A DNA stretch of 64,000 bases from Struthidea cinerea (taxonomy: Eukaryota; Chordata; Aves; Passeriformes; Corcoracidae). The translations under genes and the position numbers were made by a program. The notes under the pieces were generated by a model. It saw only the letters and a list, made by a program, of their open reading frames with translations. It was not told the origin of the DNA and ran no database searches. Of the stretch, positions 49,081 through 62,999 are shown in pieces; positions within the stretch are counted from its first letter, which is position 1; every line of letters starts with the position of its first letter. The stretch covers positions 62,001 through 126,000 of the forward strand of contig VZTI01003255.1 of assembly GCA_013397865.1 (NCBI GenBank), read 5' to 3'.

Positions 49081-50115
49081 AATTTCATTGATGGGAAGGG
49101 AAGGCAAGACTGGGTAATGCTGGGGGAGTTGAGAGCATGAAGTAATGAAATAGGGTAGGAGTATTATTCTTGTTGGCTCTTAAGTAAAATCCACCTGCTA
49201 TGGGTTGCCATTTGGTTTGTCTCTTCTGTGATAGACATGATTTAGATAACTCACACTCTGCAAGTATTACAGACACAATCTTTGAAGACCTTAAAATTAA
49301 AATTTGTGTTTCTTGCTGCTGTTTTTTGCAGGGCTATTTCTCTACATTCTGATAAGAGAAACTGTGGGGTATGTAGATTTGTCCTGGCTCTAGCTTTTGA
49401 CAGGAACCTGAAAACACAGTTTGAAGACTGGTATGGAATAATGATGTTCTGGCAGAACTTTTTTGTAAAATTCACTCACTGTTTACATCAGTAGCAACTG
49501 GAGTTGGGAAGAGGACTTTTGGAGGAATCATTTTATTACCCCTGTAAAATTTGTCTCATCCTTAAATCTACTTAACTATGGCTGGCTAACCAAATTCATT
49601 AGGTTTCCCATAGGCTGTACTATACTGCAGAGCTAAGCAAAACACAGGCATCCTAAAGAGCTCTGCAGTCCCTTTTTATCCTGCAATCTGAGTGACGAAT
49701 TCTGTCCTTGGCTAAGCATGTGACACTTCAAGCGACATTTACAACCTTTGCAGGGTTATAGCAATGTGTCTAAGATCAAAATATCACTTTTTCTTTAGTA
49801 TTAATTCTAGCCAGATTCACTTTTTCACTACCATGTAATGAAAAACTGTTTCATACAAATGCAAGAACTGGGATGGCTTTCTATAAAATTAGTAGAAAGT
49901 GTTTCCTTGATGTCTCTTCTGCAAAATGATCCACAGCTGAGGAAGGGGGATTATTAGGCTGCTTATTTCTTGCAGACATTTGGAATTTTAGCAGTGAGAT
50001 AGCACTAGAATTTACTGCCATCTTGGATATTGCATCTTTTGTGTGTAGCAATACACTGCTGATTAACAGATAAGTAAAACCTAGTATCTTCTCTAGATCT
50101 TTTGGTTACCATAAA
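49081..50115. other. No gene recognised
   Basis: AT-rich single-copy DNA. Two overlapping antiparallel frames near 49251-49494 (70-74 codons) are most likely chance. Confidence 0.5.
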
Positions 50116-50295
50116 ACAGTAGAATGGTTTGGATTGGAAGGGACCTTAAAGATCATCTAGTTCCAGCCCCCCTGCCATGGACAGGGACACCTTCCTCCAG
50201 ACCAGGTTTCTCAAACTTCCATCCAACCTGGCCTTGAACGCTTCCAGGGATGGGGCATCCACTGCTGGGCAATCCGTTTCAGTGCCTCACCACCC
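50116..50295 (-). mobile_element. CR1 LINE 3' end, minus strand, about 180 bp
   Basis: The reverse complement of the CR1 3' UTR is clear: AGAATGGTTTGGATTGGAAGG, ACCTTAAAGATCATCTAG, CCTGCCATGGACAGGGACACC, CCAACCTGGCCTTGAACGC, and GGGGCATCCAC followed by TTTCAGTGCCTCACCACC. It stops abruptly at 50295, the 5' truncation point. It is less diverged than the other CR1 copies here, so it is probably the youngest of them. Confidence 0.95.
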
Positions 50296-52264
50296 AGTAC
50301 TTTCAAACAGAACTATTAAGAGACGTCTCTTAAAGGTTTTAGTTTTCTGAGGACTGTAGTATGGGTTATTATGAAATGGAATTAATAGTAATAAATTCTT
50401 TGTTTCCATTATCCTTTTTTTTCCTAATATATATGCAGTAGCTAATGATAGGAATTGGCAGAATTTATGTTTCCAGCTTTCTTGATGGTTAATCATGCAT
50501 GGCGCCTCATACTGATGCAGAGGGCTGTTGTCCTGCCGTCAGTCCTGGCACAGATGTCAATGTAAGTCTCACCAGGCACAGTTAAAGCAACCTATTACCC
50601 ATGGTGTTGAAACATAATATTGTATTAATAACCTTCAACTTCCACCTAATCTGTTAAAAGCTGAGGGGTAAAGAGAATTCTCAGTTCACAGGTACAAACT
50701 CCTGTAGGCGCATAACAGTTTTTAAAAGTCTAACGCCTGCACATATCCAAGAATGGTACTCCAGGGACTATGTGCTAGCTGTGCATCTGCCTGTAGCATG
50801 TTTACAGTGTGTTGACTTTTTGCTTATTTTTCATTCATGTTTTACCTCGACACCATAGGTGATCGTCCTCTGGGGGCTGTCACATGGGATATTCTTGATG
50901 CATTACTCCTGATCTATGTCCTCTCTAATTATAAAAAATTATTCTGCCTTTTAGCATTACACAGGCAGGAACAAGCTTTGATAACCTGTTGGAGCAAGAT
51001 ACCTATTGGGGTTATTGATTTTGTGTATTCTTTTGTTTGGCCTCCTTAAAACAACTTTTATCAGTTGACTACGTTGTGATTTTCCTTCCCCTATTCCTAT
51101 TATGAGAAATTTAATTTTAAAATCCTAAAAAAGAAGTTGTACAGTTCAAATAATGGCCAATCCACAAAAAAAAGTGGGATAGGTGTTGAGTTTCTGGAAA
51201 ATTTTCCCCTCTCTCATACTGAGAGTTAAAGCGGATTTCTAATTTTTATTCCTCTCATTACTAAACAGGAACACCGAGGTCACAGCAAATAAAGCAGTAG
51301 GAGTTAATGAGAACAGCTTTAGCAAAAAGAGGAGGTGTTTCTCAAAGTACATCAAGTGCTTCACATATATTAAGAAACCCCAGCTGAATCGATTTAATAA
51401 TGTTGGAATTTACACGATTATTACAGAGCCTTCATTATTCACCCAGCCTGCGCATACCACAGCACAAATGAACATCTCAGTCTGGTGGTATTAACATTGC
51501 CATTTTCTAACCCATTCCCAGGCCATCTGCTACATGCTGATCATTCACTGCTTTAACATTTAACAGTTACCCAACTGCAACTTAGCAGATTTGTGTACTT
51601 TTGAAAACAGCTGGTTTAATAACTGCTTCAGAGCTTTTGGATAAAGAAATTATTTTGTAGTGCTTTACAATAGACTTTTTTTAAAAAAGTACCTCAGAGA
51701 AAAGGGTATAAGTTTCTTCCACAGATTTATGAATTTGCAATGCTTTAATTTATTTCTTGTCATGTAAGAACAAATGTTTGAGTATTTATAGAACAATAAT
51801 TCAGGAAATCTCTTTTAACATTCCTGGTTTATTTCTTGTCCTCTCTCAGCTCCTCTCAGAGGAAATATTTATATGCTGGAGTGATGAAAGAGCTTAATAT
51901 GTCAATCTAGCTGAAAGGCTCAAAACTGGAGTTTGTCATATAAAACAACAGACCTGTAGCTTAAAATACAAGATCACAGAATAACAGTAACTATTAAGTT
52001 AAGTGAATGGTGAGCTTTGAACATACTTGAACTGTAACCCTGAGTTTCCAAACTTGATGAGAATCTGAAAATCGTGCTCATTCTTCCGCAGTTCTTGAGA
52101 TCATATTTTATAAAAATATTAGCTAAACTGACTAAAACTGTTCCCATTACTTTAACTTCTATATGTTGTATATTATCACAAATTAGATGTTTTCATAATT
52201 TTCAAATATAGTCTCAATCACAAGGGTAAAAAAGCCTTTATCTTGACCTAAAGCAGTTTAAGAA
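50296..52264. other. Gene-free stretch, 2 kb
   Basis: No exon or transposon recognised. 51240-51640 is complex single-copy sequence of mixed composition that could be conserved noncoding DNA. The remainder is AT-rich. Confidence 0.45.
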
Positions 52265-52302
52265 TGTATATATATATATGTGTGTATATATATACACACA
52301 CC
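52265..52302 (+). repeat. (TA)n(TG)n(TA)n(CA)n with 22-bp perfect palindrome
   Basis: Alternating purine-pyrimidine DNA. 52279-52300 (TGTGTGTATA...ACACACA) is its own reverse complement. Such tracts can extrude as a cruciform or adopt Z-DNA. Confidence 0.9.
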
Positions 52303-54627
52303 TTTTAAATAACTATTTAACTTGCTTATTCTAAATACCCTTTAGATACTGTTTAACCCTTGCTTCATAAACATTCAAGAAGTTGTTTCTGGATGCTGAA
52401 ATTCATATTTATATTAGAAACCAGAATGGAAGCAGTTAAAAGGACGAACTTAGTATTAATGTGTCACAAAAGTGACAATTCATGGGGTTTTTTTTTCAAA
52501 ACACCTCTTCTTTTACACAGCCATCAATCAAAGTGACTTAGGTTAAGTCTGGGTTCCCCATCAAAAATTAATTATTCTGTCCAGTACTTCCTATCTCCCT
52601 TTTTCAATAAACCAACAAATAAAGCCAATCAAGACTTCAATTCTTTGCTGATTAATCAATAAAGCATGACAGCACACTTGTGACAGTACTTCTGGGATTC
52701 TCACAGAAGCTTATTTGTAAGAGGTAGCAAGTGTCATGATCAGTCTTCACAAATGGGTGTATATTTTATTATTATTTTTCAAAACTATCTTCATAATAAC
52801 AACAAATGAAAAATTGGAACAGCATAAAAATAAATCTGAGAAACACATTATCTGAAACAGAACAAAGCATAAAATGAGGTATCTCAGAAATCACAGAAAA
52901 TGGAAGTGCCCTGGTGGTGTGCAATAATAGCTTCCAGCTCCTTTCAGTGGAACAAGAGCAGTTGAGAAGTGTGAAACTGAGACATGCAATGATGTGCACG
53001 CAGCTGGCCGGAAGGCAGGTAGAGCTGTGGAAATATCCTAAAGTAGTAAAAAACTGTCACATGTAGTCAATCCTAGGACTTTGCCTATACTACTGGAAAA
53101 GTTATGTACTCTAGCCATATGAGGAAGAGTGGGAACAGGAGTATCTGACTATCTTCAGCAGCCTGTAGGAATACTGTGCCCTTGACACAGAGGTCAATTA
53201 ATATCCAATACTTTTCATTTGAAGTTAACACTATTATCTCAACTACATCCTAGTCTGAATATCTCATGGAAAACTTAAGTAACACAGTTCTGGCTTTTTC
53301 CACTTTAGCCTGAAAGCAAAATGTTCATGTCTACAAAGGGCTTCTCTGCCATATAATGTTTCTTTTGTAGAATAGGAACACAAAAGTTGGATTACTGATC
53401 ATGGATCCAACATAGATCTGTATTCATTATCAGTGAGGACCTTATATCAGTTTGGTATCACATGAGATCTTCACAGTTTTTGTAAAGCAGAATAAAATTT
53501 TGCTACGGGAGATCAAAAGGTGTTTTTCAGAATTTGTTGTAAAGGTCTCATTTGAGTTCCAATTAATTCAGTACCAAAACTCAGAGTTAGCAAAATCAGG
53601 CATTAATTCAATAAAGATCTAATTCTCTCTTTATATAATTCCTACCAGTGTCAACAGAGGTAATTTGAAATGAGATATCTGAGCAAAATCAAAAAACTTA
53701 GAAAATAAATATGCAGGGATTCTGTAAAAAAACACTATGGCTTATAGAAGTATGAACCATTCTATTTTTGAAGGGTTCAGGAAATCAAGTTACATGGTGT
53801 GTGTGCTCTTACCATGAGCATAAAGTTACATTGTAATTAAATTCCTAAGTAAAATTTTAGTACTTTAAATTACTTAAAAACAATGACAAAACAACAAAAT
53901 ATGAATGAGTAATATTATACTTTACATTATTTTAACTTTTATGAATTCAGTTCTGAAAATAATATGCAAAACATTATTAAAATGCATCTTTCATTTCAAC
54001 AGTTTTCCAATGAAATTAATATAATTGGATGCATTTGAATTTTGCAGATGCTGAAAAGTAGATTGATGATGAAGCATAAAACATTTAATGTAATATCTGG
54101 GTAAGAAATTAGAAAGAAACTATATTACAAGTTAAGTGCAGTTGATTTTTGAATGGTTTATTTAAGTTCTGTTTTTCACCCACAACCTAATAATGGTTGT
54201 AACTGTCAGCTAACTTAATATTTACATAAGTACATATTAATAAAGAACAAAATATCAAGAATCTTAAGATGCATTTCTTACACATGATGACATTTTCTAT
54301 GACAAAATGTGAAGACCATCTAGTAAATAGGAATATGATATTTTAAAAATAAATTTTTAGGTTCCTTTCTAAGTCTTTTGAAGTACAATCTCCATTGAAC
54401 TCCCTTAGTCATTGGTATATGTGCAGTCCCTGATAATTATCTCCAAACAGAGGCAATTATTGTGTTTCTTGGGTCACAACAATATATATCTCTACTGAAT
54501 CCAGATACTCTTGTTTGTTTTATTCTTCTTCCTACAGATTTCTCTTCCCTTACTCCTGTTCTCCTGGTTTCATTTAATCTTTTCATTTATCCTTGCAGAC
54601 TTAAGCATTTAGAAATTTTGCTTGTAG
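52303..54627. other. No gene recognised
   Basis: AT-rich single-copy DNA. The frame at 52772-52999 on the minus strand shows no recognisable features. Confidence 0.5.
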
Positions 54628-54665
54628 CATATATGCGCATATATATACATATATATATATATAAA
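54628..54665 (+). repeat. (AT)n tract with GCGC-centred palindrome
   Basis: ATATATGCGCATATAT is a 16-bp palindrome beginning about 54629. It is followed by a run of alternating AT. Confidence 0.85.
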
Positions 54666-57600
54666 GGTGTGTGCTCACACACATATGTATGTTGCCCTGT
54701 TCACAGGGGCCACTAACATATATTGGCAGGTTTTACAGTCAGATTTACAGCTTCTCAAGTAACATTTTTGTCTATGAATTATTTTAAAACTGAAGTGGAT
54801 TATGTTTATACATTATTTCATTGTTCCATCTCTGTTTCTTAGTTTCTTTCCCACATTTTGCATATGAAGTTCTGTTTTCTTGGAATTGTATTAGTGTTGT
54901 CAGTAATATTTGGGACCAGTGCTTTCCTCAACATAAACTTTTTCACATTGCTGTAAAGCCACCTTTTCAAACTAAAAAAACTGTTACACTGAAAACGTAC
55001 AAGCAACAAAATGTTGCAAAATAATGAAGAAAAGGTCGTTTCAGTGCAACGCTTTGGATTGTAATACATTTTATCAAGTCTCATTGGTCATGTCATTTTT
55101 CATATCTCTTGTAACATCAGATGCTGTAGGCTGAAGCAAGCTGATGTGTGGAACATCAAAATGTACTACACTGTATGTCATCCAAGAAATCTTTGACAAT
55201 ATTTTTAACAAAAAGCAGATGATTCATTGAAAAAAAAAAAAACCAACACTGAATTTACAGGAAAAATAAAATGTGTCTACACGTAACTAAGGGTTAGATC
55301 AGATTAAAAAATATATGTATATGGGCCTGGATTTATTCTGGTGAGTTAATTCCTCATAAAATAGATATTCTTGGGACACATTTGCTTCTAGGTGCCCCAG
55401 TAGGGACTCATATGGTGACATATTCACATTGTATCTTATCCTACTTCACAATGTATAAGGCATTCTGCTTATATGTCTTAATTTGGCTCCAGGAATTTCT
55501 TTACAGGCACAAAAGATCCTGATTTTCAGATAAGTTGAAGAACACTTAATCTTTTAAATCTTAAAATAAGATGAAAGGTATTTAAAGTGTTGTTTCAGAA
55601 TTCCCATTAGAAATATTATCTGAAAAGAGAAATCTGATGGAAATAATTCTAATTGCTTCTTTTGATCTCTACTTGGGGAACTAACAAGACTGACAGATGA
55701 ACTCTGGTGAGTCCTGTTGAAGTAAAGATGGTATCACTGCTGCTGCTTGCCTTGTTTTTCTGCTTGAGGTTTCTATTTCCATGGCAAAGCTGTCAGAAGG
55801 GAGCACCTGCCTACACATCAGTAGGAGTCTTGGATTGAATTTCATGCCTTGGCTCAAAAATACAATTAAACTGGGTCTGCATTAAGGTGCCAGACCCTGC
55901 ATGGAAGCACATGCACTACGGATATGCGTTCTCTTCGGCTAATTCTTCTGTGGAAGTGGTAAAATATAGTGGGTGGCTCCTGTGGTAACTTAAACTGCCA
56001 CAAGAATGTTTTAAGTGCCCCAAGTCTCAGCGTCTGAATACCACAGAGCAAAAATTTCCATATCTTCTCTTGTTAGCATAACTATCCGATTAAACCTCTG
56101 GTAGGTAACTTTCTCAATAAGCAATATTATACATTCCTGCCTTAACGGAAACTCTAAAAACATTATTTTCCTTGTGGTTGTTGATGATGCATTATTGCAC
56201 CCTATCATAATTAAAGGTTGTACTTTTTTAACTGTGCTTGTACTCCTTGTAGCTCTTTGGCAATTAATGGAAATTTCATACTAAACACATAAATATCATC
56301 AAACCACTAAAAATATTTTTTTCCTGTCTTCTTTTCCTCTGGCCCTCAAATTTAGAGAAGAAAAAAGTTTACTAGCTAACTAGTGTTTAAAGATAAAAAT
56401 ATTCAGCCATCTTCAGCATCTGAAACCCCAAGTCATGTTCCTTCTGCAGGGATCCCCACTTGCAGTGGTGAAGTGGGGGTAAAACTAATAAATTTTGAGT
56501 TGCCGCTATTGGTCAACTCAAACCACAAATGTTTGTATCTAGTCAATCACAAAAGATTAAAAATTTTTTACATACAATTATTTCTAATTTAGACATAGTG
56601 CCTTCTCTTAGTCAATTATACAGGTAAAAAAGTTTTCACGTCTTTAGCTTCAGAATGGTGCTCTTGAAAGCAGATAGGTATTTCCATAGTGTGAACAACT
56701 TACTATTCAAGATATTATGACAGTGATTTCTATAACTGATAAGCCTTTCAATTATTTTTATTTTCATTATTTTATTTTGTTTCAATAATTTTGATTTTTT
56801 CCCCACTCATCAATTCGTTTGCTTCTGCCATTTATTACCTTTTAACTTTAGGAATTCATTTAACACCCCTTAAAACTATTTTGTGAGCTCTTTACTCCAA
56901 TTGAAAGGAATAAAAGAATTGAACAGAAATGGCATCTGTACACTTTGAGTTGGAATAAAGTTTTTTCAAAATTGAATGGACTTTTTTCTCCTGAAACTTA
57001 CAATAACTTTATTTCCCTGATTGAAGAGAGACTATGGGAGAAACATGAAGCAGTTTAAAGAGAAAAAGAAGAAAAGAAGAATTTCTTTAAATTAATAAAA
57101 CCAAGCTCTAAGAAATCTCTTATTTTTTCCTAATTCTCTATTTTCAAACATGTAGCAACATCTTGAATTAATTTTTCAAAATAATGAAGTTTTCTGTCTC
57201 TATCTCATTAACTACACCGGAAAATTCATTTGGAAAAATAGCGAAACTTCTGTAGTGTTCAAGAAGTCACATATATTTGTGGGTTTCAAATAGTAAAAAA
57301 GAGAGATGATATTTTCATTAAAATTGAAGCTTTTAATTTCAGCTATTTTTAGAATAAACATATATACTGATTGCTCCAATTATATTTCCTTTGGCAAGCT
57401 TTCCATTTTCAGTGAAAAGTTAACAACTTAATTTAAATTAAAAAAAAAAATAGTTTGGGGAAAAATAATATTTTTTTTTTAAGAGTTTGATTTTAGCCAT
57501 CAGATTGAAAAATCAAGCATTCACATGATTAATAGTTGTGACTGATTCTGAATTTCTCACCTATCTGTCTGTTGAGGTGTGTGGTGATTCCTGCAAAGGT

Positions 57601-60180
57601 CAGGAGACACATTTCCTTCCACCATCTACCCCAGTCTGAATGTTTAATGTTTGTCTAGAGGCATTCACTGTGACTTTTGCCTTTCTGTTAAACATTGACT
57701 ATTAGCTACTGCCAAAGGCAAGATGCTTTCTTATCTTGTACAGCAAACTGTAGGTTCTTTTTTCCCTCCTCACAGGCAAACAGATCTTTTTAAACAGATG
57801 TATAGTCCTTGAATGGAGATGTCACTCACAAAACACTTTTTCTCTCATAAAAAATTCTCTTTAATAAATATTTTGTTAACATTTAAAAATTCCTTTATTT
57901 CTCTGAATGATTAAGTAGTTATCTTTTTTTGATTGCATTTTTGTGGTTTTGCCTGTGTGTTTAGGGGCTTTTTTGTTTGTTTGTTTTATTTTACCCCAAA
58001 TTTGGGGGGAAAAAAGTAGTTGTTCAGGGGACAAAAATACCACAGTTTTAGGCAACGTTCTGCAGGCCTGTTTACCACGGAGGGGAGACTGTGGGATCTC
58101 ACTTGAAGAAAAAAATGAAACAGAATTCTTAAATCAGTTTTAGTTTTGTTGCTTCCATCAAAACATGCTAAAGATCGTTACTTTTAAGATAATAATAATA
58201 ATGTGAATTCAAGCACACACGAGTTGAAATCTTGAGAATAATGTAGAAAGAATGGACCATATGAGAGCTGTTCATTACATTTTGGTGTTATGTTAATGGG
58301 GAAGGATGAGAAGTTTGCAAACAAATGGGAGGAGCAGGACACAAAACAACCTTTTATACTTGGGTATATAAAAAATGAGAAGTTGTAGCAAACAGCTAAT
58401 CTGAACAAAACGAGGTAAGTCAAAGCAAGCGCAGAGAAGCTGACATTCTGTCGATCTGTGCTTTGGCAGTAGTCCCAAAGTCCTTTATTGATAACTTATA
58501 CTACAGATCTAAACAACGAAAGAGTTTAAGTCATGAAGTTTCAATACAAAATTAAACTTCATGAAATGTCTAGTTTCTGGGGGATATATCCTGGCTCTTT
58601 TTCACTTCTAAATAGTTCAAGTAGTTTTGAGCTCAGAACATCCATGTCTGCAAATTCCTTATTTCACACTGCATAAGACTTTCAACCACAGCACTGTTCA
58701 ATTTGATATGGGTAGAGATAGGAAGATTTATGATGGAAACTGAGTGCTTTTAGCCAAAGGCTAAATTCTCTTCTCAATGAGCTGGTACTTTGGTGCCTAC
58801 CTGCTGTCAATATTGTCAAGTAAGCTATCATTTGCATGAAAATTCTTGAGCATCAGAATACAACTGCATCCTCAATATTTGAAAGGAACGTTAAACTAAG
58901 TATTTCAAACAGCATATAAGCCTTTTTAAAATGTAAGTGATACAGGTATCATTTTCCATGTCATAAGTTCTTTCAGATTTACAAATTTGTAGAAGTTTTG
59001 AAAATTAAATGCTGGTATTGATTAAATGTAAGATTTGTTCCAAGCTGTGAATCAGGTCTAATGACTATCAATAATCTGTTATTTCACATTTGAGACACTA
59101 CTGATTTTTCCACATGCAGACAAGATTATCATTTCATTAAACAACTCAGTTTTGTATACCTGGCACTTTTCTTTTAGAATTTTGTATCGGTTTCAGCTTT
59201 TTTTGAAGCTGCATAATTTCACTGCCAATGAATGACTTGAATAATTCAATTGTGAAATCAATAAATTGTACCCTGCCATGCAAAAATGTAAATTGCTAAA
59301 AATGAGGTTTCAATCTGTATTTTTTCAGTCTACAAGACAGAGAATTTACAAAGTTAAGTCTCTGCATGTGTTAATAGTAGGAATTGCTAATACTTCTGAC
59401 ATCTTTGATGTACTGTTGCAGTTTGAAGCAATCCGAAGCCAAATCAGGGGTGGCTAAAAACATGATGGTAGTTTGCAGTAGAGGCAGAAGGTCCCTCAAC
59501 TTACAGCATCAACTGTGTGCTAATTAACAATCGGAAGTTTAGTCTAAATCTGTACAAGAGTTCTGGAGTTAAATAAAGAATGAGGTCTCCCTCATCCTTG
59601 GTAAGGAAGCAGGTCAACAGCACATGGAAATGGCATTTTCTGGTTTTTAACTCACAAAATGTTTCACTTTACCTTCAGCAGAAAGATTTTGATAAGTGTT
59701 CTATGGTACAGTCTCCAGGAAAGATAGAAAAATTGAAATGCCACAAAAGCTTGAGGCTATTACATGAAAGAGGCCTGTTTTTAAAACTAAAATAGCCCCT
59801 GGTATGTTCTGTTAGATGGTTATCTGGATGTGTAGTGGTTCCAAGTTTCATGAGAGCTCCCAGACTCAGTGCTCCTGGAATCATTGATCAGTGTTTGGTT
59901 TCTGACTTCTGACTAGAAGGAAGGGGTGACAGTGAAATCCACTGGACCACTCAGCTGGAGCAGTTCTGGACACAGAGAGAAACAAAACTCTGAGCACTTA
60001 GAATTAGCTTGACAACCAAATAGGGATTGTCTGGGCAAGGCTGCCTCAGAGGGCTTCACTGTTTTGCGAACAAGTTCCATCCCATTCTTGTTAAGACACC
60101 TCTTCATACTGGCTGCATCCACATCAGAATTGTCTATCATATTTTTGCAGACACAAACTACTGACTTGCATACAACCAAT
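54666..60180. other. Gene-free AT-rich stretch, 5.5 kb
   Basis: No exon, RNA gene or transposon recognised. Short poly(A) runs occur near 55230 and 57439. An 88-codon minus-strand frame (59913-60179) is Cys-rich but has no recognisable family. 55860-56060 is of more mixed composition than its flanks. Confidence 0.5.
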
Positions 60181-60272
60181 TATTATTATTACTACTACTA
60201 CTACTACTACTAGTAGTAGTAGTAGTAGTAGTCGTAGTAGTTAGTAATAGTAGTAGTAGTAGTAGTAGTAAC
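60181..60272 (+). repeat. (ATT)n(ACT)7(AGT)7 palindromic trinucleotide array
   Basis: Seven ACT units (60191-60211) are followed directly by seven AGT units (60212-60232). ACT and AGT are reverse complements, so 60191-60232 is a perfect 42-bp palindrome with no loop, centred on ACTAGT. Upstream are TAT/ATT units. Downstream the AGT array continues with CGT, TAG and TAA interruptions to about 60271. Confidence 0.97.
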
Positions 60273-61712
60273 ACTAGTTGCATTGCCATAATCACCATAA
60301 TTTTGTTTTATTGTTTTATTTCAGTATTAAACTGTTCTTTTCTCAGACCACAAGTTTTCTCCCTTTTATCCTTCTGATTCTGGGAGTGAGTCAATTCAGG
60401 TGTGGGGCTTAGTTACCAGCACAGATTAAATCACAACAGCCTCCTGCAGCCAGAATCTGTGTCTGAGCCCTGAATTATGTAACAGCCTTGCAAAGAATAA
60501 AAAAAGGATCTGACTTAGAAAAAGAGTTCTTCAGCATGTATTCAGTTTTTAAGCTTTAGCCTTGTTTAGTGAATGGAACTTCAAAGAGATTTAAACTTAT
60601 AATTGAAGTGCTTTGCTTATCAGTATTATTACCAATAAAATTTCTTGTTCTGGAACCAGTTTATATCATGGGAAACTTTGGAGGACTTGAAATAAAATTT
60701 GTATGGAATGTTCTATATTGTGTAACCCAGAACTTTTCCTCAGTAACTTTATGGCTAATCAGAGTTTTTGATACGCTTTGCCACTTCAGTAACAGAGCTA
60801 TTATGTTCTATTAAATTTCTCCAATATCTCCAAAAAAGCAACTTGAATTGTTCTTTAGTTTATCTGTTCAACCTACTGCAATCTTTGTTGGAAAAACATG
60901 AGAAATTCTGAATGGTACTTAAGATACTTAGATAGCAGCAAAGCAATTTAAACTATATAAAATACCCCATATTCCTGCCCAGAAATATTTTTGAGGAAAT
61001 GTGTTTTTCCAGAAGAAGAAACATCCTTTTTCAGTCTCTATCTACCTTTACACTATTATATTATTTTTACATTGAATTATAGATTCTAACAGAAAAGGTT
61101 TTTAAGGATAGAAAACTTCAGGATGTGAGGACTCCCAATCTTTCTTCCACAGTGGAAAATTATATATATAAAGACGTATGTATTCCGGGAAACATGAATA
61201 CTCTTGCATCTGCACATTCTCATGAATTTCAGTCCCAGAAGCAAAGTACTTGTTCATTTCTCAGTCTTACTAATATCAACATGTTTTTGTTACCACTAAT
61301 ATAAATCATCAAGGCTTATTTTGGCCTCATAGGTAATTTTCTTCTAGCTCATTTAATAATTTAGAATAATCAGTACTGATTAAAGTCTCAGCAATTTTGA
61401 AGTTGTGTTACAATCAAAATGCATTTAGATTGCCATGCAATTCAACCTTACAAATCACCAGCCAATCAGCACCCCCGATGCTGTGAAGCATTCTTATCTT
61501 GTTCGAAGTGTTTTCTCATGCTGCTCTTAACACACTTGGAAATAGAGAACACTGACTGCCTTTGGTGCTTGCATCTATTTAGTGTTTAATATCTGAGACT
61601 TCACCATTATTCTGTTCAATTTGGTGTGGCTTTTCAGCTGTTGCTATCTATGTAGTAGGCCTACTCAATTTAATACGTGTAGATTCAACTAAACATTATA
61701 AAGAAATAAATT
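60273..61712. other. No gene recognised
   Basis: AT-rich single-copy DNA. Nothing diagnostic was seen. Confidence 0.5.
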
Positions 61713-61763
61713 ATGAATGAATGAATGAATGAATGAATGAATGAATGAATGAATGAATGAATG
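61713..61763 (+). repeat. (TGAA)n microsatellite
   Basis: About twelve perfect TGAA/ATGA units. A plain tetranucleotide repeat. Confidence 0.95.
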
Positions 61764-62999
61764 TATTTTGAAATGTGGGAACTCTACTTAGGGTCTGTTT
61801 GACTCCAAGGAAATGATGAACTTCAGGATAGTTTTAAGTTTATTTAGATTTCAATAGCACCATCGTCACTGCATTGTCAAAGATGCTGGGGAATGGATAT
61901 GGCTTGCTTTTTCTGGTCCAGACTAAGCATGGAAACAGCAGGAATGAATTCTTCAGCCTCCAGAATAATTCCTGCCTTCCAGTTTATGAATCTTGGAGGA
62001 TCTGAAGAGTTTTCTTTTTTTTTTTTGTGATCCAAAATTAAATCCTTTTTCCTTCCTTTGCGATAATGAAAAAAATTCTAACTCACTCTTTTGCCATTAG
62101 TAGCATGTTTGTTTCTCTTTTTTTTTTTTTAATTTTTGCTTTTGCCTGAAAAATAATATTTCATTTTTATTAGCAATCTAATTGTCTGATGTGGGGAACT
62201 CTATAAGCTTGTGAAAAAATAAGCCATACTCTATTTACACAAGCTCAAGGTAAGTATAACTTTAAATATTAACATTGCTTATTTTAGTTGACTAACGTCA
62301 GTAAAGTAATTTGCTTAAATGAAATTCTGTTGTCTCTAATCTTCAGAAACTTTAATTTTTGAGAAGAAAAAGGGATAAATTAATGACATGCACCTATTCC
62401 ATCAGCCCAACTGCCAGCATGGGCCAACACAGCAACCAATTTTTTCTTATTTTAATATTTTTTTTCTTAATATGTAGTCCTTTGCTTTATTCCTAATATT
62501 CCATACTTTGGATAACTTCATTGAATGAACAAATAAGAAAGTGACCAAAAATTACAGTATTTCAAGCTAAATCCTAATCACTGTTCTCTAAATTCCACCT
62601 GATTAATGTGTATATTCTCCATCTAAAGTATGATCTTGGCTATTTTGATTTGAAATTCAGCTAAGAGGATAGTACTTTCCTTCTGTAACTCTTTAATCGA
62701 AGATTAGGAGAAAAGTCGAATTACTTAATTTTTTGTACTTAATTATCAGTTACTCCTGAAGGGGCAAGTTTACTATTTTGCGTGTAAAATGTTAAGGAGA
62801 TGCCCACACCCCAAGTATGTGTAGAAATGTTATGTTTGGCTTGTGCAAGAGAGAAACACAGAATACAAAGCCTACTGCTGTTCTTTTTTAACTGAGTTCT
62901 TTCATATATCAGTGATAACTAACACAGATATCTCTAGGTGGTTTTATGCATTGCATTGTACAGGATACAGAAATATAAAGAATTTCAGTTTCAGCCACA
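61764..62999. other. No gene recognised
   Basis: AT-rich DNA with T-runs at about 62016-62027 and 62118-62131. Nothing diagnostic was seen. Confidence 0.5.

Noticed and set aside
59913..60179. 88-codon Cys-rich minus-strand frame as a small secreted protein
   Set aside because: The cysteines are not in a pattern I recognise, there is no clear signal peptide, and no neighbouring exon supports it.
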